64,000 nucleotides of DNA. Origin: MSPOR6 sp964652195 (lineage in GTDB: Bacteria > Poribacteria > WGA-4E > WGA-3G). Made by a program: the position numbers and the translations under genes. The stretch is from the NCBI GenBank assembly GCA_964652195.1, contig CAZZBB010000074.1, positions 67,248 to 131,247 on the forward strand, read 5' to 3'. The notes beneath the pieces were generated by a model. That model did not search any database. It was not told where the DNA came from and saw only the letters and a list, made by a program, of their open reading frames with translations. Below are positions 8,875 through 18,465 of the stretch, piece by piece (the stretch's first letter is position 1; every line of letters begins with the position of its first letter).

Positions 8875-8907
8875 AAGGCGAGGTATCCTCCTCGCCTTAT
8901 TTTTTTA
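8875..8907 (+). terminator. intrinsic terminator after oxidoreductase (2)
   Basis: Nine-base GC-rich arms AAGGCGAGG (8875-8883) and CCTCGCCTT (8890-8898) with a six-base loop, followed by A and seven T residues. It also separates the convergent methyltransferase gene. Confidence 0.9.
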
Positions 8908-8937
8908 CTCTTCTCAAACCAATACAGATATAATTAT

Positions 8938-9975
8938 CTACTCAGTTGGATGAATTACTAAGATTTGTCCCTGTTTATCTCGATCACCAACTTTAACCTG
9001 TTGTCTTAATTTTAATTTACTATGTTGATTTATTATCTTCTTCAATTGTGCCACTTGCGTGGTATGCAATACAATATTTCCTGAAGGTTTGATTAGATAA
9101 TTAAACTTATCAAGAAATCCATTTATCATCCGTTCCTGTTGTAAATCTACTGGTAGATTACTCACTATCTTATCAATAGAATTCGGTTGTAATGGAAGTG
9201 ATTGAACATCCCAAAAGAAAAATTGACATGGTTGATGTTGCCGACCAAAATTATACAAGGTTGCATCAACAGCATTCTTAGACAAATCACCACCAATCAA
9301 GTATTTATATCGACCGGAATTAGCGCGTTCCAAGAGAATAGTTCCCGCACCACACATAGGATCTAAAAATACATCATCTGGTTGAGGTCTCGATAACCTA
9401 ACCATACAATATGCTAAAGTAGGTTTGATAGAATCAGATAAACTAACCTGTTTTCTTGATCGTTGTGCAAAATCAGATGTGGATAATCGTATACTAATAT
9501 AAGCATCATCACCATAAACCTCATTCCATACATCCAACCCAGTATTTGAATCTGTGAGTTTCCAACCCCGTTCAATTAACACTCTTTCAACGACTTGCTG
9601 TAAGTCTCTCTTCTGAAAATTACGGAATCCTGCCATCCGTGTGATGACTCTGAACTGAACACGTTTCTTTATTCGTAATCCAACCTGTCGACAAGCCATC
9701 ATTACTTCTTGAAAATTAAACCTTGTTAGTGAATGCCGAATGGATACTAATGAACTACGAGAACGTGTAATTTTATTAATGTGTCTAATTACAAGAAACA
9801 GATGTTCAGCAGATCTAATAGATAAAAGATCTCTTGGATTACCGGTATACTGGAACACAATCCGTCTTGGTTTTCTAAGAATAATCTTAAATTCCTTCGA
9901 TTCACCAAAACGGGAATTCAATTCCTGACGGGCGATGTTTTCTAATCCCCCCATAACAAATATTGAGTATATCAT
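8938..9975 (-). CDS. THUMP-domain RNA guanine-N2 methyltransferase-like protein
   Basis: About 345 residues, with a THUMP-type RNA-binding N-terminal half and a Rossmann methyltransferase half: DVFLDPMCGAGTILLERA binds SAM, and KIVSNLPVD sits where the family has its catalytic [N/S/D]-[L/P]-P-[Y/F/W] motif. This resembles Trm14/TrmN and RlmL-type enzymes that make m2G in tRNA or rRNA; the fourth motif residue is Val rather than an aromatic, which is unusual. A TTG at 9999 is in frame, but the ATG at 9975, preceded by TAAGGA and just after the upstream stop, is preferred. Likely translated with the hydrolase-like gene before it. Confidence 0.82.
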   Translation of the reverse strand: MIYSIFVMGGLENIARQELNSRFGESKEFKIILRKPRRIVFQYTGNPRDLLSIRSAEHLFLVIRHINKITRSRSSLVSIRHSLTRFNFQEVMMACRQVGLRIKKRVQFRVITRMAGFRNFQKRDLQQVVERVLIERGWKLTDSNTGLDVWNEVYGDDAYISIRLSTSDFAQRSRKQVSLSDSIKPTLAYCMVRLSRPQPDDVFLDPMCGAGTILLERANSGRYKYLIGGDLSKNAVDATLYNFGRQHQPCQFFFWDVQSLPLQPNSIDKIVSNLPVDLQQERMINGFLDKFNYLIKPSGNIVLHTTQVAQLKKIINQHSKLKLRQQVKVGDRDKQGQILVIHPTE

Positions 9976-9980
9976 TATCC

Positions 9981-12239
9981 TTACTCTGGTTGTGGCCAAT
10001 CTAAATGCCGGTGAAGAAAATCAAATGTATCTTGAGAATTTATCTGATGTCCACCATCAAAGAATTCAATCTCAGTTTTTTCTGCAATGCCAAGTCTAAC
10101 ATAGTGTCTACGAACTGTTGCAAATTCATGTGCTACCCATTCATCTGGGGCTACTCCATCGTCATGACCGCGTTCAACCATAAAAGGTCTTGGGGCTATT
10201 AATGCTGCCATTTCAGAATAATTGAAAGTGTTTCCTAAATCAAACTCTACCATCTCATATTCCCCTGTGAACATGTAACTATACCCTGAATCGTAGGTTG
10301 CGTTTTTTACTATCCACTCATTAAAATCAGCTGAACAAATCGAACAAGCATATCGATCAAGTACAGCAGGTACACGCATTGCTGTTTTACCACCGTATGA
10401 AAGTCCATAAAATCCTATTCTATTTTCATCAACATAAGGAAGTCCTGCTAACCATTCGAGTGTCTGATCATGTTGACCTATAATTAATGAGAATAATGAC
10501 CATTTGATCGGGTTAGCTTTTCGTTGAATCACACGAAATGCATCATTACCAATATAAGGATTCTGTGGTGCGTATGTAATAAACCCTCTATCCGCCAACT
10601 GGGCTGCGTATGAGTGATAAACTGTTTGCTTTCTTGGATCCGCTGTATCTTGTGGCCTCCCCTCTAATCCGTGTTGACATACGACAACAGGACGCTTTTC
10701 ATTAGGTTGAAGATCTTTAGGGATTAGTATAATCCCATAAGCAAATACCTCATCCCATACATCCAGAACTACTTCATAACCTCTCCATTTCGGTTCATCA
10801 TATATTAACCGTGTCTTTGGTTTCGCTGGTACATTCGGTTCAGGACAACGACCAATTACCTCTTTCCAAAAATAGTCTTTGAATTCAACACATGAATTCT
10901 TCCAATTCTCAAGTGAAGTGTTGTCTGTCTTATTCCAGAAAAACTCTTGCCGACGTGTTGCTGCTTCTCTTAGCAATCTTTGTGTCAAATTGATGAGTTG
11001 CATGATCTGCTTTTGTTGACGTGACGCATAGTCAAATGAAATAGCTGAATCTACTGCTAATGTGGAATCCTTGATAGTGATGGAATCCTTTATTCCAAGA
11101 CCTGTCAAATAACCCGAGATCGCTTCTGGAGAACCAGGTAATCTATCCTCAGGATGAATTAGGTGTATATTATTTTTCGAGTCAAGCTCATCATAAATAT
11201 ATCTGGCACGATTAAATTCAGTTTCAACTGATTTTATTGGTGGGGATACCAATTGTCCTGGGGCTGCACCACCCCTATTATCACGTGCTGTTGGGGGACC
11301 TTGTACCTCTGGACCACGACTTGTTTCTACAATCAATGTACGAGGAGCAATTAAACTAACTATCTCTGCATCACCAAATTCTTGTACCAATCCCCACACA
11401 TTACGATAAATCGGTTCACGCCAAACCTCTTCACGTTCTTGAAAATAACCACTTACTACTGTCGATTGTATACGTGCGTCAATTGCTGCACTATACAGAC
11501 CAATTAATCCTCCCTCACCATAACCGAATACACCTATCGGTAGTTCATTTAAGGACATCCAATCTACAAGTGAAAGGACTTTCTGTACTTCATACCCTAT
11601 AATATGCCTACCTAACTGATATGCCATTCGATAGATGAATTCACGATGTGGTTGATTTGTAAATCTATCTATCTTAGGATTTCCAGAATAGGTATCATCT
11701 CTATTAATTAATAGAGGAACAACCACTCTACATCCCAATTCTGCCAATCTTCGTGCAAACTGAGCAGATTCTGGTAGTTCATCTGTAATACCCGTTACCA
11801 TCTCAGGTGTCCAATCCGCATCAGGGATTGCTATCACTTGAGCTATAGCGCTTTGGTTATCTATTGGATCCAGAAGTAGACCTTCACCTTCTACTTCATC
11901 AAATACTTGCCACCTAACTCTTGATACTGTGTAATTCATACCTTGACCGATTACTATAGGAGTATTGGTAGTTGTTAAATAAGATAAAGAAGTAATTGGT
12001 AAACGTTCGTCAATACAACCAATCTGTTTTATAAATCGTTCCCTATTCGGTTGAATAGATTCTGTATATGCAGCAAGTGAACTATAATTAGGATTCCATA
12101 GAGATCCACGGTTTTCTTTTGAGGATACAATGGCGCGACTGACATAATTGTCAAGATCCTCAACCATCTGTGTAGCAAGATCTTGTTCTAAGGTTAATGC
12201 TTCTGTTCCTTCTAATACTTGATTCTCTACTTTTGACAT
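9981..12239 (-). CDS. two-domain alpha/beta hydrolase-like protein (acetylxylan esterase/dienelactone hydrolase type)
   Basis: About 752 residues holding two alpha/beta hydrolase-type halves. The C-terminal half (from about 480) has the oxyanion region VVVCQHGLEGRPQDT, a nucleophile elbow GFYGLSYGGKT with Ser, the later acid region ERGHDDGVAPDEW, and a terminal His in EFFDGGHQIN, so it looks catalytic. The N-terminal half has an elbow GVFGYGEGG with Gly where the nucleophile should be, so it is probably not catalytic. No signal peptide. ATG 12239 is chosen over GTG 12251 because GTGAG lies seven bases before it. Related proteins occur in planctomycete-type bacteria that degrade complex sugars; the ester substrate is unknown. 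Confidence 0.78.
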   Translation of the reverse strand: MSKVENQVLEGTEALTLEQDLATQMVEDLDNYVSRAIVSSKENRGSLWNPNYSSLAAYTESIQPNRERFIKQIGCIDERLPITSLSYLTTTNTPIVIGQGMNYTVSRVRWQVFDEVEGEGLLLDPIDNQSAIAQVIAIPDADWTPEMVTGITDELPESAQFARRLAELGCRVVVPLLINRDDTYSGNPKIDRFTNQPHREFIYRMAYQLGRHIIGYEVQKVLSLVDWMSLNELPIGVFGYGEGGLIGLYSAAIDARIQSTVVSGYFQEREEVWREPIYRNVWGLVQEFGDAEIVSLIAPRTLIVETSRGPEVQGPPTARDNRGGAAPGQLVSPPIKSVETEFNRARYIYDELDSKNNIHLIHPEDRLPGSPEAISGYLTGLGIKDSITIKDSTLAVDSAISFDYASRQQKQIMQLINLTQRLLREAATRRQEFFWNKTDNTSLENWKNSCVEFKDYFWKEVIGRCPEPNVPAKPKTRLIYDEPKWRGYEVVLDVWDEVFAYGIILIPKDLQPNEKRPVVVCQHGLEGRPQDTADPRKQTVYHSYAAQLADRGFITYAPQNPYIGNDAFRVIQRKANPIKWSLFSLIIGQHDQTLEWLAGLPYVDENRIGFYGLSYGGKTAMRVPAVLDRYACSICSADFNEWIVKNATYDSGYSYMFTGEYEMVEFDLGNTFNYSEMAALIAPRPFMVERGHDDGVAPDEWVAHEFATVRRHYVRLGIAEKTEIEFFDGGHQINSQDTFDFLHRHLDWPQPE

Positions 12240-12292
12240 AGTAATTCTCACTTATATATTGCTATACTTGTTTTATGGTTATTGATTATGAC

Positions 12293-13480
12293 TTAAATAA
12301 CACTCTCTCTTTTTAGCATTATTATATCTTCTGAATTATAATCCAAGAAGTTCTTCAATATCTCTTCGGTATGTTCTCCCAATGACGGAGCAGGTTTGTC
12401 AACACTCCCTGGGGTATCAGATAACTTAATAGGAACTCCTGGTATTTCAACGATACCTGTTAGCTGATGTGCAACCTTTGTTATCATTTCTCTTGCTTTT
12501 ACTTGCTCCTGACTAACAACTTCATCTATGGAATTAATCGGTCCACATGGCACGCCAATTGTACCTAAAGACTCTATCCAATCATCAGTAGTCCGTAAAC
12601 CCATTATACTTGATATGATCTGATATAAATCTGAATGGTTTTCTGTTCTATCTGCATTGGTACAAAATCGATTATCAGATATTAACTCTTCATATCCTAC
12701 ATGTCTACAGAATTTTTCCCATAATGAATCATTACCAATCGCAATAATTACATAACCATCTGATGATTCATATGCTTCAAATGGTGTAATAACAGGATGT
12801 CGTGTTCCAAGGGGTTGAGGTATTTCATTTGTTGCAAAATATCGAACAATGGCATTTTCCAATATGGCTACTAAGCTATCCAACATAGCAACATCAACCA
12901 TTTGTCCATTACCTGTTTGATTCCGATGATGCAATGCAGATAATATACCTATGGAAGTAAATAGAGCTGCAGATATATCACTAATTGATGTCCCCACACG
13001 AACTGGCGGTTTATCTGGTTCACCTGTAATACTAATTATGCCTCCCATACCTTGTATGATCATATCGTATGCCCCCTGTTCTGATAACGGTCCAGTCTGA
13101 CCAAAACCTGAACATGCTGCGTAAATTAGGGAAGGAAATTCATCGGACAAAGTTTCATAATCCAAACCAAGTTTTTTCATTGTCCCTGGTCGATAATTCT
13201 CTATAAGAATATCGCACTGTCTTAGCAGATCTTTAAATACCTGTTTTCCTCGATCACTCTTCAAATTTAGTGTTATACTCTTTTTGCCTCTATTTATACT
13301 CATAAAATATAAACTAAAACCATTCTTAAATGGTCCGAAGTTTCTTGATTCATCACCTATACCGGGTTGTTCAATTTTTATGACTTCTGCACCAAGATCA
13401 GCAAGGATCATTGTTGTATAAGGTCCTGCCAGAACTCGTGTTAGATCTAATATCCTTAAACCAGACAAAGGTCCAGACAT
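12293..13480 (-). CDS. CaiB/BaiF family (class III) CoA-transferase
   Basis: Transfers CoA between acyl-CoA and a free acid through an aspartyl-CoA anhydride. The 395 residues match the family. LRILDLTRVLAGPYTTMILADLGAEV is the classical N-terminus, and SINRGKKSITLNLKSDRGK and IENYRPGTMKKLGLDY follow. The catalytic Asp is residue 168 in GTSISDISAAL. It sits 53 bases upstream of the esterase-like gene on the same strand and may share its transcript. Substrates cannot be deduced; carnitine, formyl/oxalyl and succinyl transferases all share these motifs. Confidence 0.92.
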   Translation of the reverse strand: MSGPLSGLRILDLTRVLAGPYTTMILADLGAEVIKIEQPGIGDESRNFGPFKNGFSLYFMSINRGKKSITLNLKSDRGKQVFKDLLRQCDILIENYRPGTMKKLGLDYETLSDEFPSLIYAACSGFGQTGPLSEQGAYDMIIQGMGGIISITGEPDKPPVRVGTSISDISAALFTSIGILSALHHRNQTGNGQMVDVAMLDSLVAILENAIVRYFATNEIPQPLGTRHPVITPFEAYESSDGYVIIAIGNDSLWEKFCRHVGYEELISDNRFCTNADRTENHSDLYQIISSIMGLRTTDDWIESLGTIGVPCGPINSIDEVVSQEQVKAREMITKVAHQLTGIVEIPGVPIKLSDTPGSVDKPAPSLGEHTEEILKNFLDYNSEDIIMLKRESVI

Positions 13481-13617
13481 GTGATTATCCTTAAAGTGGT
13501 AAATAGGTTGCTTTTCTGGGGTGGGAGTGATAATATGAAATCATCCCATATAGTAGCAGCAATCAAATACGATGTCCAAACGTTTATTGTATATTTCTTT
13601 ATCTTAGGAGACTGATT

Positions 13618-14694
13618 ATGGATAAGTTAAAAATTGCACATATTGGAACTGGTAACCGTGGATCAAATACATATCTACCGATTATAACCAAATTAAAGCA
13701 TGATTTAGAACTGGTAGCTGTATGCGATCTTGACAAAGGTAGAGTTCAGGAACAGGCAGACAAGTACATTGTTCCCGGTTATACAGATACTGAGGAAATG
13801 TTATCACAGATTAAACCAGATATCTGCTCAATTGTGATTACGCCAAGTAATAATCATATTCCAGGTCTATTGTGTTCCCAATATGGTGTAAGTTATTGTA
13901 CTGAAACTCCTATAAATACCGATTTAAAATTAGCCGATAAGATGATTGAAGCAGCTAATGAACATGGTACAAAACTTGAGGTAAATGAAAATTACTACCG
14001 AAATCCATCCGAACGTATAAAACGCCAGTTAATTCTTGAAGGTGTTTTTGGTAAAGTTAATGTAGCACATAACGACTTTCGTGGACATGGTTACCATGGA
14101 ATTGGTCTTCTCAGAAGTTATGTCGGTTTTGACAATGAACCTGTACAAGTATACGGTTTTCGGAAAGGGTTTAGCGTCCAGGATCATGTTTGGAGAAAGG
14201 GACAACCGAAACGCAAAGAGGAAGATTGGCAACATTCTGTAATAGAGTTTACAGATGGCGCAGTGGGTATTTTCAATTTTACGAGTCTATCATACGGATC
14301 ACCACTTCGTGGATTCAATGGGACAAAGTTCTATGCAGAACGCGGTATGTATTTCCGTGACGAAGGAGTAATCTTGAATGAGGATGCAGATACTCAGATA
14401 CCCATTTCCATTACACGTAGAACAAACAATGTTGATGGTTATGAAACACTCGCTGCACTTGTTGCAGATACGATACCAGAAGTGGTCTGGGAAAATCCTC
14501 TACAAAATTATCCACTTAGTGATGGAGAGATTACTGTAGCATCGGAGTTAATGAGTCTGGTAAATGCAGTTCGGAACGATACCGATCCAGAATATGGGGC
14601 ATATAACGGAAGAAAAGACCGTGAAATAGATGTCGCAATGTCTATGTCATGGAAGAACAATGGAGCACCAGTCACCTTTCCATTTGATTACTAA
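13618..14694 (+). CDS. Gfo/Idh/MocA family oxidoreductase (3)
   Basis: 358 residues. The dinucleotide motif is IAHIGTGNRGSNTYLP near the start. The usual EKP is T-E-T-P (YCTETPINTD), so the conserved lysine is missing, and GHGYHGIGLLRSYVG replaces the normal GG..xDxGxH helix. The catalytic details therefore differ from typical members, and it may not be a simple dehydrogenase. AGGAG is well placed before the ATG. It is transcribed away from the CoA-transferase gene. Confidence 0.82.
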   Translation: MDKLKIAHIGTGNRGSNTYLPIITKLKHDLELVAVCDLDKGRVQEQADKYIVPGYTDTEEMLSQIKPDICSIVITPSNNHIPGLLCSQYGVSYCTETPINTDLKLADKMIEAANEHGTKLEVNENYYRNPSERIKRQLILEGVFGKVNVAHNDFRGHGYHGIGLLRSYVGFDNEPVQVYGFRKGFSVQDHVWRKGQPKRKEEDWQHSVIEFTDGAVGIFNFTSLSYGSPLRGFNGTKFYAERGMYFRDEGVILNEDADTQIPISITRRTNNVDGYETLAALVADTIPEVVWENPLQNYPLSDGEITVASELMSLVNAVRNDTDPEYGAYNGRKDREIDVAMSMSWKNNGAPVTFPFDY

Positions 14695-14842
14695 TAAGAT
14701 GTTCAATTTCCTAACACCTTTACTTGCCCAGTTAACACGTTAGGGTTGGTAGGTATATTTCTCTACCATGGTGAACCCATACTCGGATTCATCGAATCTA
14801 CAATCCTTCCATTATTCACTGTAATAACATATCTGATATATA

Positions 14843-14893
14843 ATGTCTCTCTATGTCGCATAAACTTGCAGTTTATGCGACATAGAGAGACAT
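14843..14893. repeat. perfect long palindrome in a dispersed short-palindrome family
   Basis: Two perfect 24-base arms (14843-14866 and 14870-14893) with a TGC loop. The centre, CATAAACTTGCAGTTTATG, belongs to a family of ACAAACTNNNAGTTTGT palindromes at 17876, 44880, 52310, 53076 and 54305. As at several of those sites, a TATAGAAATGGNATNAGA motif follows (14923-14940). No T run, so it is not an obvious terminator. The gap 14695-15004 holds nothing else recognisable. Confidence 0.85.
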
Positions 14894-15004
14894 GCTTAAC
14901 AACTATTCAGGAGATAAATATTTATAGAAATGGAATAAGAATTATATTAAGGTATAATCTACAATATTGACCACATCGTCGACATCCACATCTTCAAGAA
15001 GTTA

Positions 15005-16513
15005 CTATTGATGAAGCACGAGTTCCCATAAAAGAACTGTACCGTCCCTACTTCCACTTACGAGTGTGCTACCATCAGGACTATAAGATACGCTATTAAC
15101 CTCTTTCGTATGCCCTGTGAGTGTTTGAATGTGTGTACCTGTATTTGCGTTCCACAAGCGGATGGTCTTGTCCCCACTTCCACTTGCGAGTGTACTACCA
15201 TCAGGACTAAAAGATACGCTAAGGACCCAATCCGTATGTTCTGTGAGCGTTCGAAGAAGGTTGCCAGTATTTGCGTTCCACAAGCGAATGGTTTCGTCCC
15301 AACTTCCACTTGCGAGTGTACTACCATCAGGACTAAAAGATACGCTCTTGACAAAAATTGTATGCCCTGTGAGTGTATTGATGTGTGCACCAGTATTTGC
15401 GTTCCACAAGCGGATGTTATTGTCCCAACTTCCACTTGCGATTGTGGTACCATCAGGACTAAAAGATACGCTCTCGACAAAAATTGTATGCCCTGTGAGT
15501 GTATTGATGTGTGCACCAGTATTTGCGTTCCACAAGCGGATGGTACCGCCCCTACTTCCACTTGCGAATGTGTTTCCATCAGGACTAAATGATACGCTAT
15601 TGACCCAATCCGTATGTCCTGTGAGCGTTAGTATGAGTGTGCCTGTGTTTGCGTTCCACAAGCGAATGGTATCGTCCCTACTTCCACTTGCGATTGTACT
15701 ACCATCCGGACTAAAAGATACGCTTAGGACCGAATCCGTATGTCCTGTGAGTGTTCGTACAGGTGTGCCTGCATTTGCGTCCCACAAGCGGATGGTACCG
15801 TCATAACTTCCACTTGCGATTGTGGTACCATCAGGACTAAAAGATACGCGAGTGACTCCACTCGTATGTCCTGTGAGCATTCGTACGAGTGTGCCAGTAT
15901 TTGCGTTCCACAAGCGAATGATACCGTCCGAACTTCCACATGCAAGTGTGTTACCATCAGGACTAAACGGGACACTATTGACATGGTCATTATGCCCTGT
16001 GAGCGTTCGGATGAGTGTGCCAGTATTTGCGTTCCACAAGCGGATGGTACCGTCCGAACTTCCACTCGCGATTGTGGTACCATCAGGACTAAAAGACACG
16101 CTATCGACCCAATATTTATGCCCTGTGAGCGTTCGTATGAGTTTACCTGTATTTGTGTTCCACAAGTCAATGGTTTTGTCCGAACTTCCACTTGCGATTG
16201 TACTACCATCCGGACTAAAAGACACGCTCATGACCCTACCCGAATGCCTTGTGTAAAGATCCAATTCCTGTCGGGTCTGCGTATCATATATCCATATACC
16301 AATACTACTCGCCACTGCTAACTTGGTGCCATCGGGTGAGTACTTAATTTCTTTTATGATTCCTTTCCCCAGTCGTGCTTTTACACCATCGGGTAGGCTG
16401 AATTGCGTATGATCTTGGGCAAAGGTGTTAGATGCAATCGCAAAGATCACAAACAAGACAGTTGAAATCGAAAGTAAGTTATTTACGATTATAGCATCGC
16501 TCCCTTGTTGCAT
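15005..16513 (-). CDS. secreted WD40-repeat beta-propeller protein
   Basis: 502 residues. An N-terminal hydrophobic stretch (LLSISTVLFVIFAIASNTFA) is a likely signal peptide. One divergent unit (IIKEIKYSPDGTKLAVASS) is followed by ten regular WD units of 42 residues, each like TGHTDWVNSVSFSPDGSTLASGS followed by TIRLWNANTG. Eleven units exceed one seven-blade propeller, so two propellers, or one plus a partial, would be needed. Exported WD40 propellers act as binding scaffolds; the partner is unknown. The DNA units are nearly identical 126-mers, which gives long open frames on the opposite strand that are not genes. Confidence 0.9.
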   Translation of the reverse strand: MQQGSDAIIVNNLLSISTVLFVIFAIASNTFAQDHTQFSLPDGVKARLGKGIIKEIKYSPDGTKLAVASSIGIWIYDTQTRQELDLYTRHSGRVMSVSFSPDGSTIASGSSDKTIDLWNTNTGKLIRTLTGHKYWVDSVSFSPDGTTIASGSSDGTIRLWNANTGTLIRTLTGHNDHVNSVPFSPDGNTLACGSSDGIIRLWNANTGTLVRMLTGHTSGVTRVSFSPDGTTIASGSYDGTIRLWDANAGTPVRTLTGHTDSVLSVSFSPDGSTIASGSRDDTIRLWNANTGTLILTLTGHTDWVNSVSFSPDGNTFASGSRGGTIRLWNANTGAHINTLTGHTIFVESVSFSPDGTTIASGSWDNNIRLWNANTGAHINTLTGHTIFVKSVSFSPDGSTLASGSWDETIRLWNANTGNLLRTLTEHTDWVLSVSFSPDGSTLASGSGDKTIRLWNANTGTHIQTLTGHTKEVNSVSYSPDGSTLVSGSRDGTVLLWELVLHQ

Positions 16514-16680
16514 TTATTTCAGATTTTTTGCTAATGTCTTCCAATCGCAAATAAGAATCTTGCTATGTTTGTCTTCACTGGTCAATTGGAGCACAACCTA
16601 AATGGCTAACACACTAATCGGCCACACCAATTACCGCTCTATTTAACAAGCAAAGGAATTTACATTGGAACTAAACTATA

Positions 16681-17081
16681 TACTATAGTTTTGACGGTTT
16701 TTTGTCCATATCGCGCTTTGTTTCCGTCATCTTTTTTTATTATTTCGTACACATACGTAACCCGCATAAATAAACTCGGATGACCCTAATAGCAGCCCCG
16801 TAGGGGCGAAATGTCTATAGAAAAGGTGGTCCACCCACGACCAAGCCCCGTAGGGGCGAAATGTCTATCTCGACAAAAAGTGACCAAAGTTTATTAATTT
16901 GGTGAGTTAAGCCACAGCATGAAACCTGTAGAAAAGAATGTTATGGACCCAATCGGCAGCACCAGCTGTGCGGAATGTGTATAGAAACGTCGATAGACCC
17001 AGTAACCAAGCACCAGCGGGGCGAAAGGTGTATAAAAAACAGTTGTAAAATAAAATACGAAAATTGTCCAAACTATAGTAA
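16681..17081. mobile_element. MITE-like element, copy A
   Basis: Bounded by inverted ends: TACTATAGTTTTGACGGTTTT on the left and AAAATTGTCCAAACTATAGTA on the right. The interior carries a tandem of short GC-rich hairpin units of the type GCACCAGCGGTGCGGAATGTG, spaced about 60 bases. A copy in the opposite orientation with better-matched ends lies at 53173-53496. The 73-codon frame inside is only a translation of the repeats. It encodes no transposase, so it would need one in trans; IS630-type transposases are present in this genome. Confidence 0.65.
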
Positions 17082-17875
17082 GAAATAGTATTACTATTAA
17101 AAAACCAAGTCTGTGTCAATATTGGCATTTGAACCTATTCTTACGAATAAACATAGCACACCAGCGGTGCGGAATGTGGATAGTTAGTGCATGTTTTCCC
17201 AGACCCAAACGCCAGAGGGGTGACAGGTGTCTGCAGCATCCTAATACCATTTCTAATTGATTGTATGACATTATATCACACTCTCCTCTGTAGGAGGAAA
17301 CTCCGATTCCCGTTCTTCTTTACAACGGTTAATGGAAAAACTATTATTGCAAATGGTAGAAGTTATACACTTTCTGCACCTCTTGTGCTGAAATTTAGGT
17401 ATATATCCCTAAATGGACACCTATGGTTACTTTAAAATCTGATTAGAAAAACTGATAATTGTCCAAATTATTGTAAAAATAATGAAGAAAACGATAACAA
17501 AAGAATCTAAAGTCATATATGGGATAAAATATGTTGCATTTGTATTTTACATGTGTTATCATTATAGATAGTATTAGTATAATTAATTTGATACGAAACA
17601 AAGAATAAAATAATTTTTCAAAAAATGTAAAAAACACTAAATTGGCTATAAACATATATGAGGACTGACTTTACGGCAATGTACTAAAATTAGGTGTGAC
17701 AGAAAAAAGTTAGGATTTCGTAACTTTTTGCATAGAATCAACAAACTATAGGATACCATTTTAATTATAGCTTCATTATGAGATTTTTGATTTAGTTTTA
17801 ACACAATTTTCTACAAAAACTAAAATAAAATTATGAAACATCTATATCTAACAACCAACATTACCGAAGGCTACC
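17082..17875. other. gene-free AT-rich stretch between repeats
   Basis: No reading frame here looks coding. It contains further AGCACACCAGCGGTGCGGAATG-type hairpin units near 17155-17235, an inverted TAATACCATTTCTAATT motif near 17241, and a TAGGAGGAAACTCCGATTCC unit at 17288-17312. The remainder is low-complexity AT-rich sequence in which I see nothing. Confidence 0.6.
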
Positions 17876-17960
17876 TTGTAGCACAAACTGACAGTTTGTA
17901 CTTTCGCCGAATCATTCATAACAGCAGGTAATTAGAGAATAAATAGAAATGGTATTAGAT
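17876..17960. repeat. short palindrome of the ACAAACTGACAGTTTGT family
   Basis: Palindrome GCACAAACTGACAGTTTGTAC, then about 60 bases on an ATAGAAATGGTATTAGA motif. It lies between the MITE-like element and the next repeat in the same order as in the inverted copy near 53 kb. Confidence 0.65.
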
Positions 17961-18008
17961 GATATGAGTAAACCCTTCTTCAAAATCATAACATTTATGA
18001 GAAATAAA

Positions 18009-18382
18009 CAATTAGAGAATAAATGATGACTATCCATAAAAACGTCCTAAATACAAACCTAATTTTAAAAATCTTTATGTCAAAAAATCTACTTTATTAT
18101 TCAGGTTGGAATTGTTAAAACAGCAAGGACAACAAAAACACAAAATCACACTTTTTGGAAATTCTTATAAAGTTAAATCAAAGTGGAGTAAAGTCAGTCT
18201 ATGACAGGGGTTAGAGGGATAATTTACACCAATTTCAATGTCACACAATGTGTCAAAAAGTGTAACTTTTTTCACTTTTTCGACACAGGGAAATATCAAC
18301 ATTTTCACGATTTTTTATCTAAGTATTTAGGATTAAAGGTCTGTTTTTACACCTAATTAGTTTGTCTGTATATTAGGATTAA
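18009..18382 (+). repeat. 370-base dispersed repeat, copy A
   Basis: Matches 52421-52797 in inverted orientation over its whole length, with many conserved 20-40 base blocks, for example around AGTGGAGTAAAGTCAGTCTAT. It contains the facing arms ACACAATGTGT and AAAGTGTAACTTTTTTCACTTTTT. Short frames at both copies share a K-S-K-W-S-K-V-S ending, but this copy is broken by stops, so I treat it as a repeat. Confidence 0.8.
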
Positions 18383-18400
18383 CAATGACAAACAAAATCC

Positions 18401-18429
18401 TTGTTATCTGTATAGATTTAAAGTATACT
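18401..18429 (+). promoter_or_regulatory. candidate promoter for the 18.5-25 kb tetrapyrrole transcript
   Basis: TTGTTA (18401-18406), 17-base spacer, TATACT (18424-18429). It lies 37 bases before the first gene of the run. Confidence 0.45.
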
Positions 18430-18465
18430 TATTCATTGATTTTGTCCTAATGGAGTAACAAAACC

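Noticed and set aside
15058..16321. Several long reading frames on both strands across the WD40 gene
   Set aside because: They are out-of-frame readings of the same 126-base repeat; the minus-strand frame gives a full WD40 protein with a signal peptide.
15005..16513. CRISPR-like regular repetition
   Set aside because: Unit length is 126 bases with no unique spacers, and the units translate as WD40 blades.
16907..17128. 73-codon minus-strand frame
   Set aside because: It is only a translation of the MITE hairpin units, with no ribosome site.
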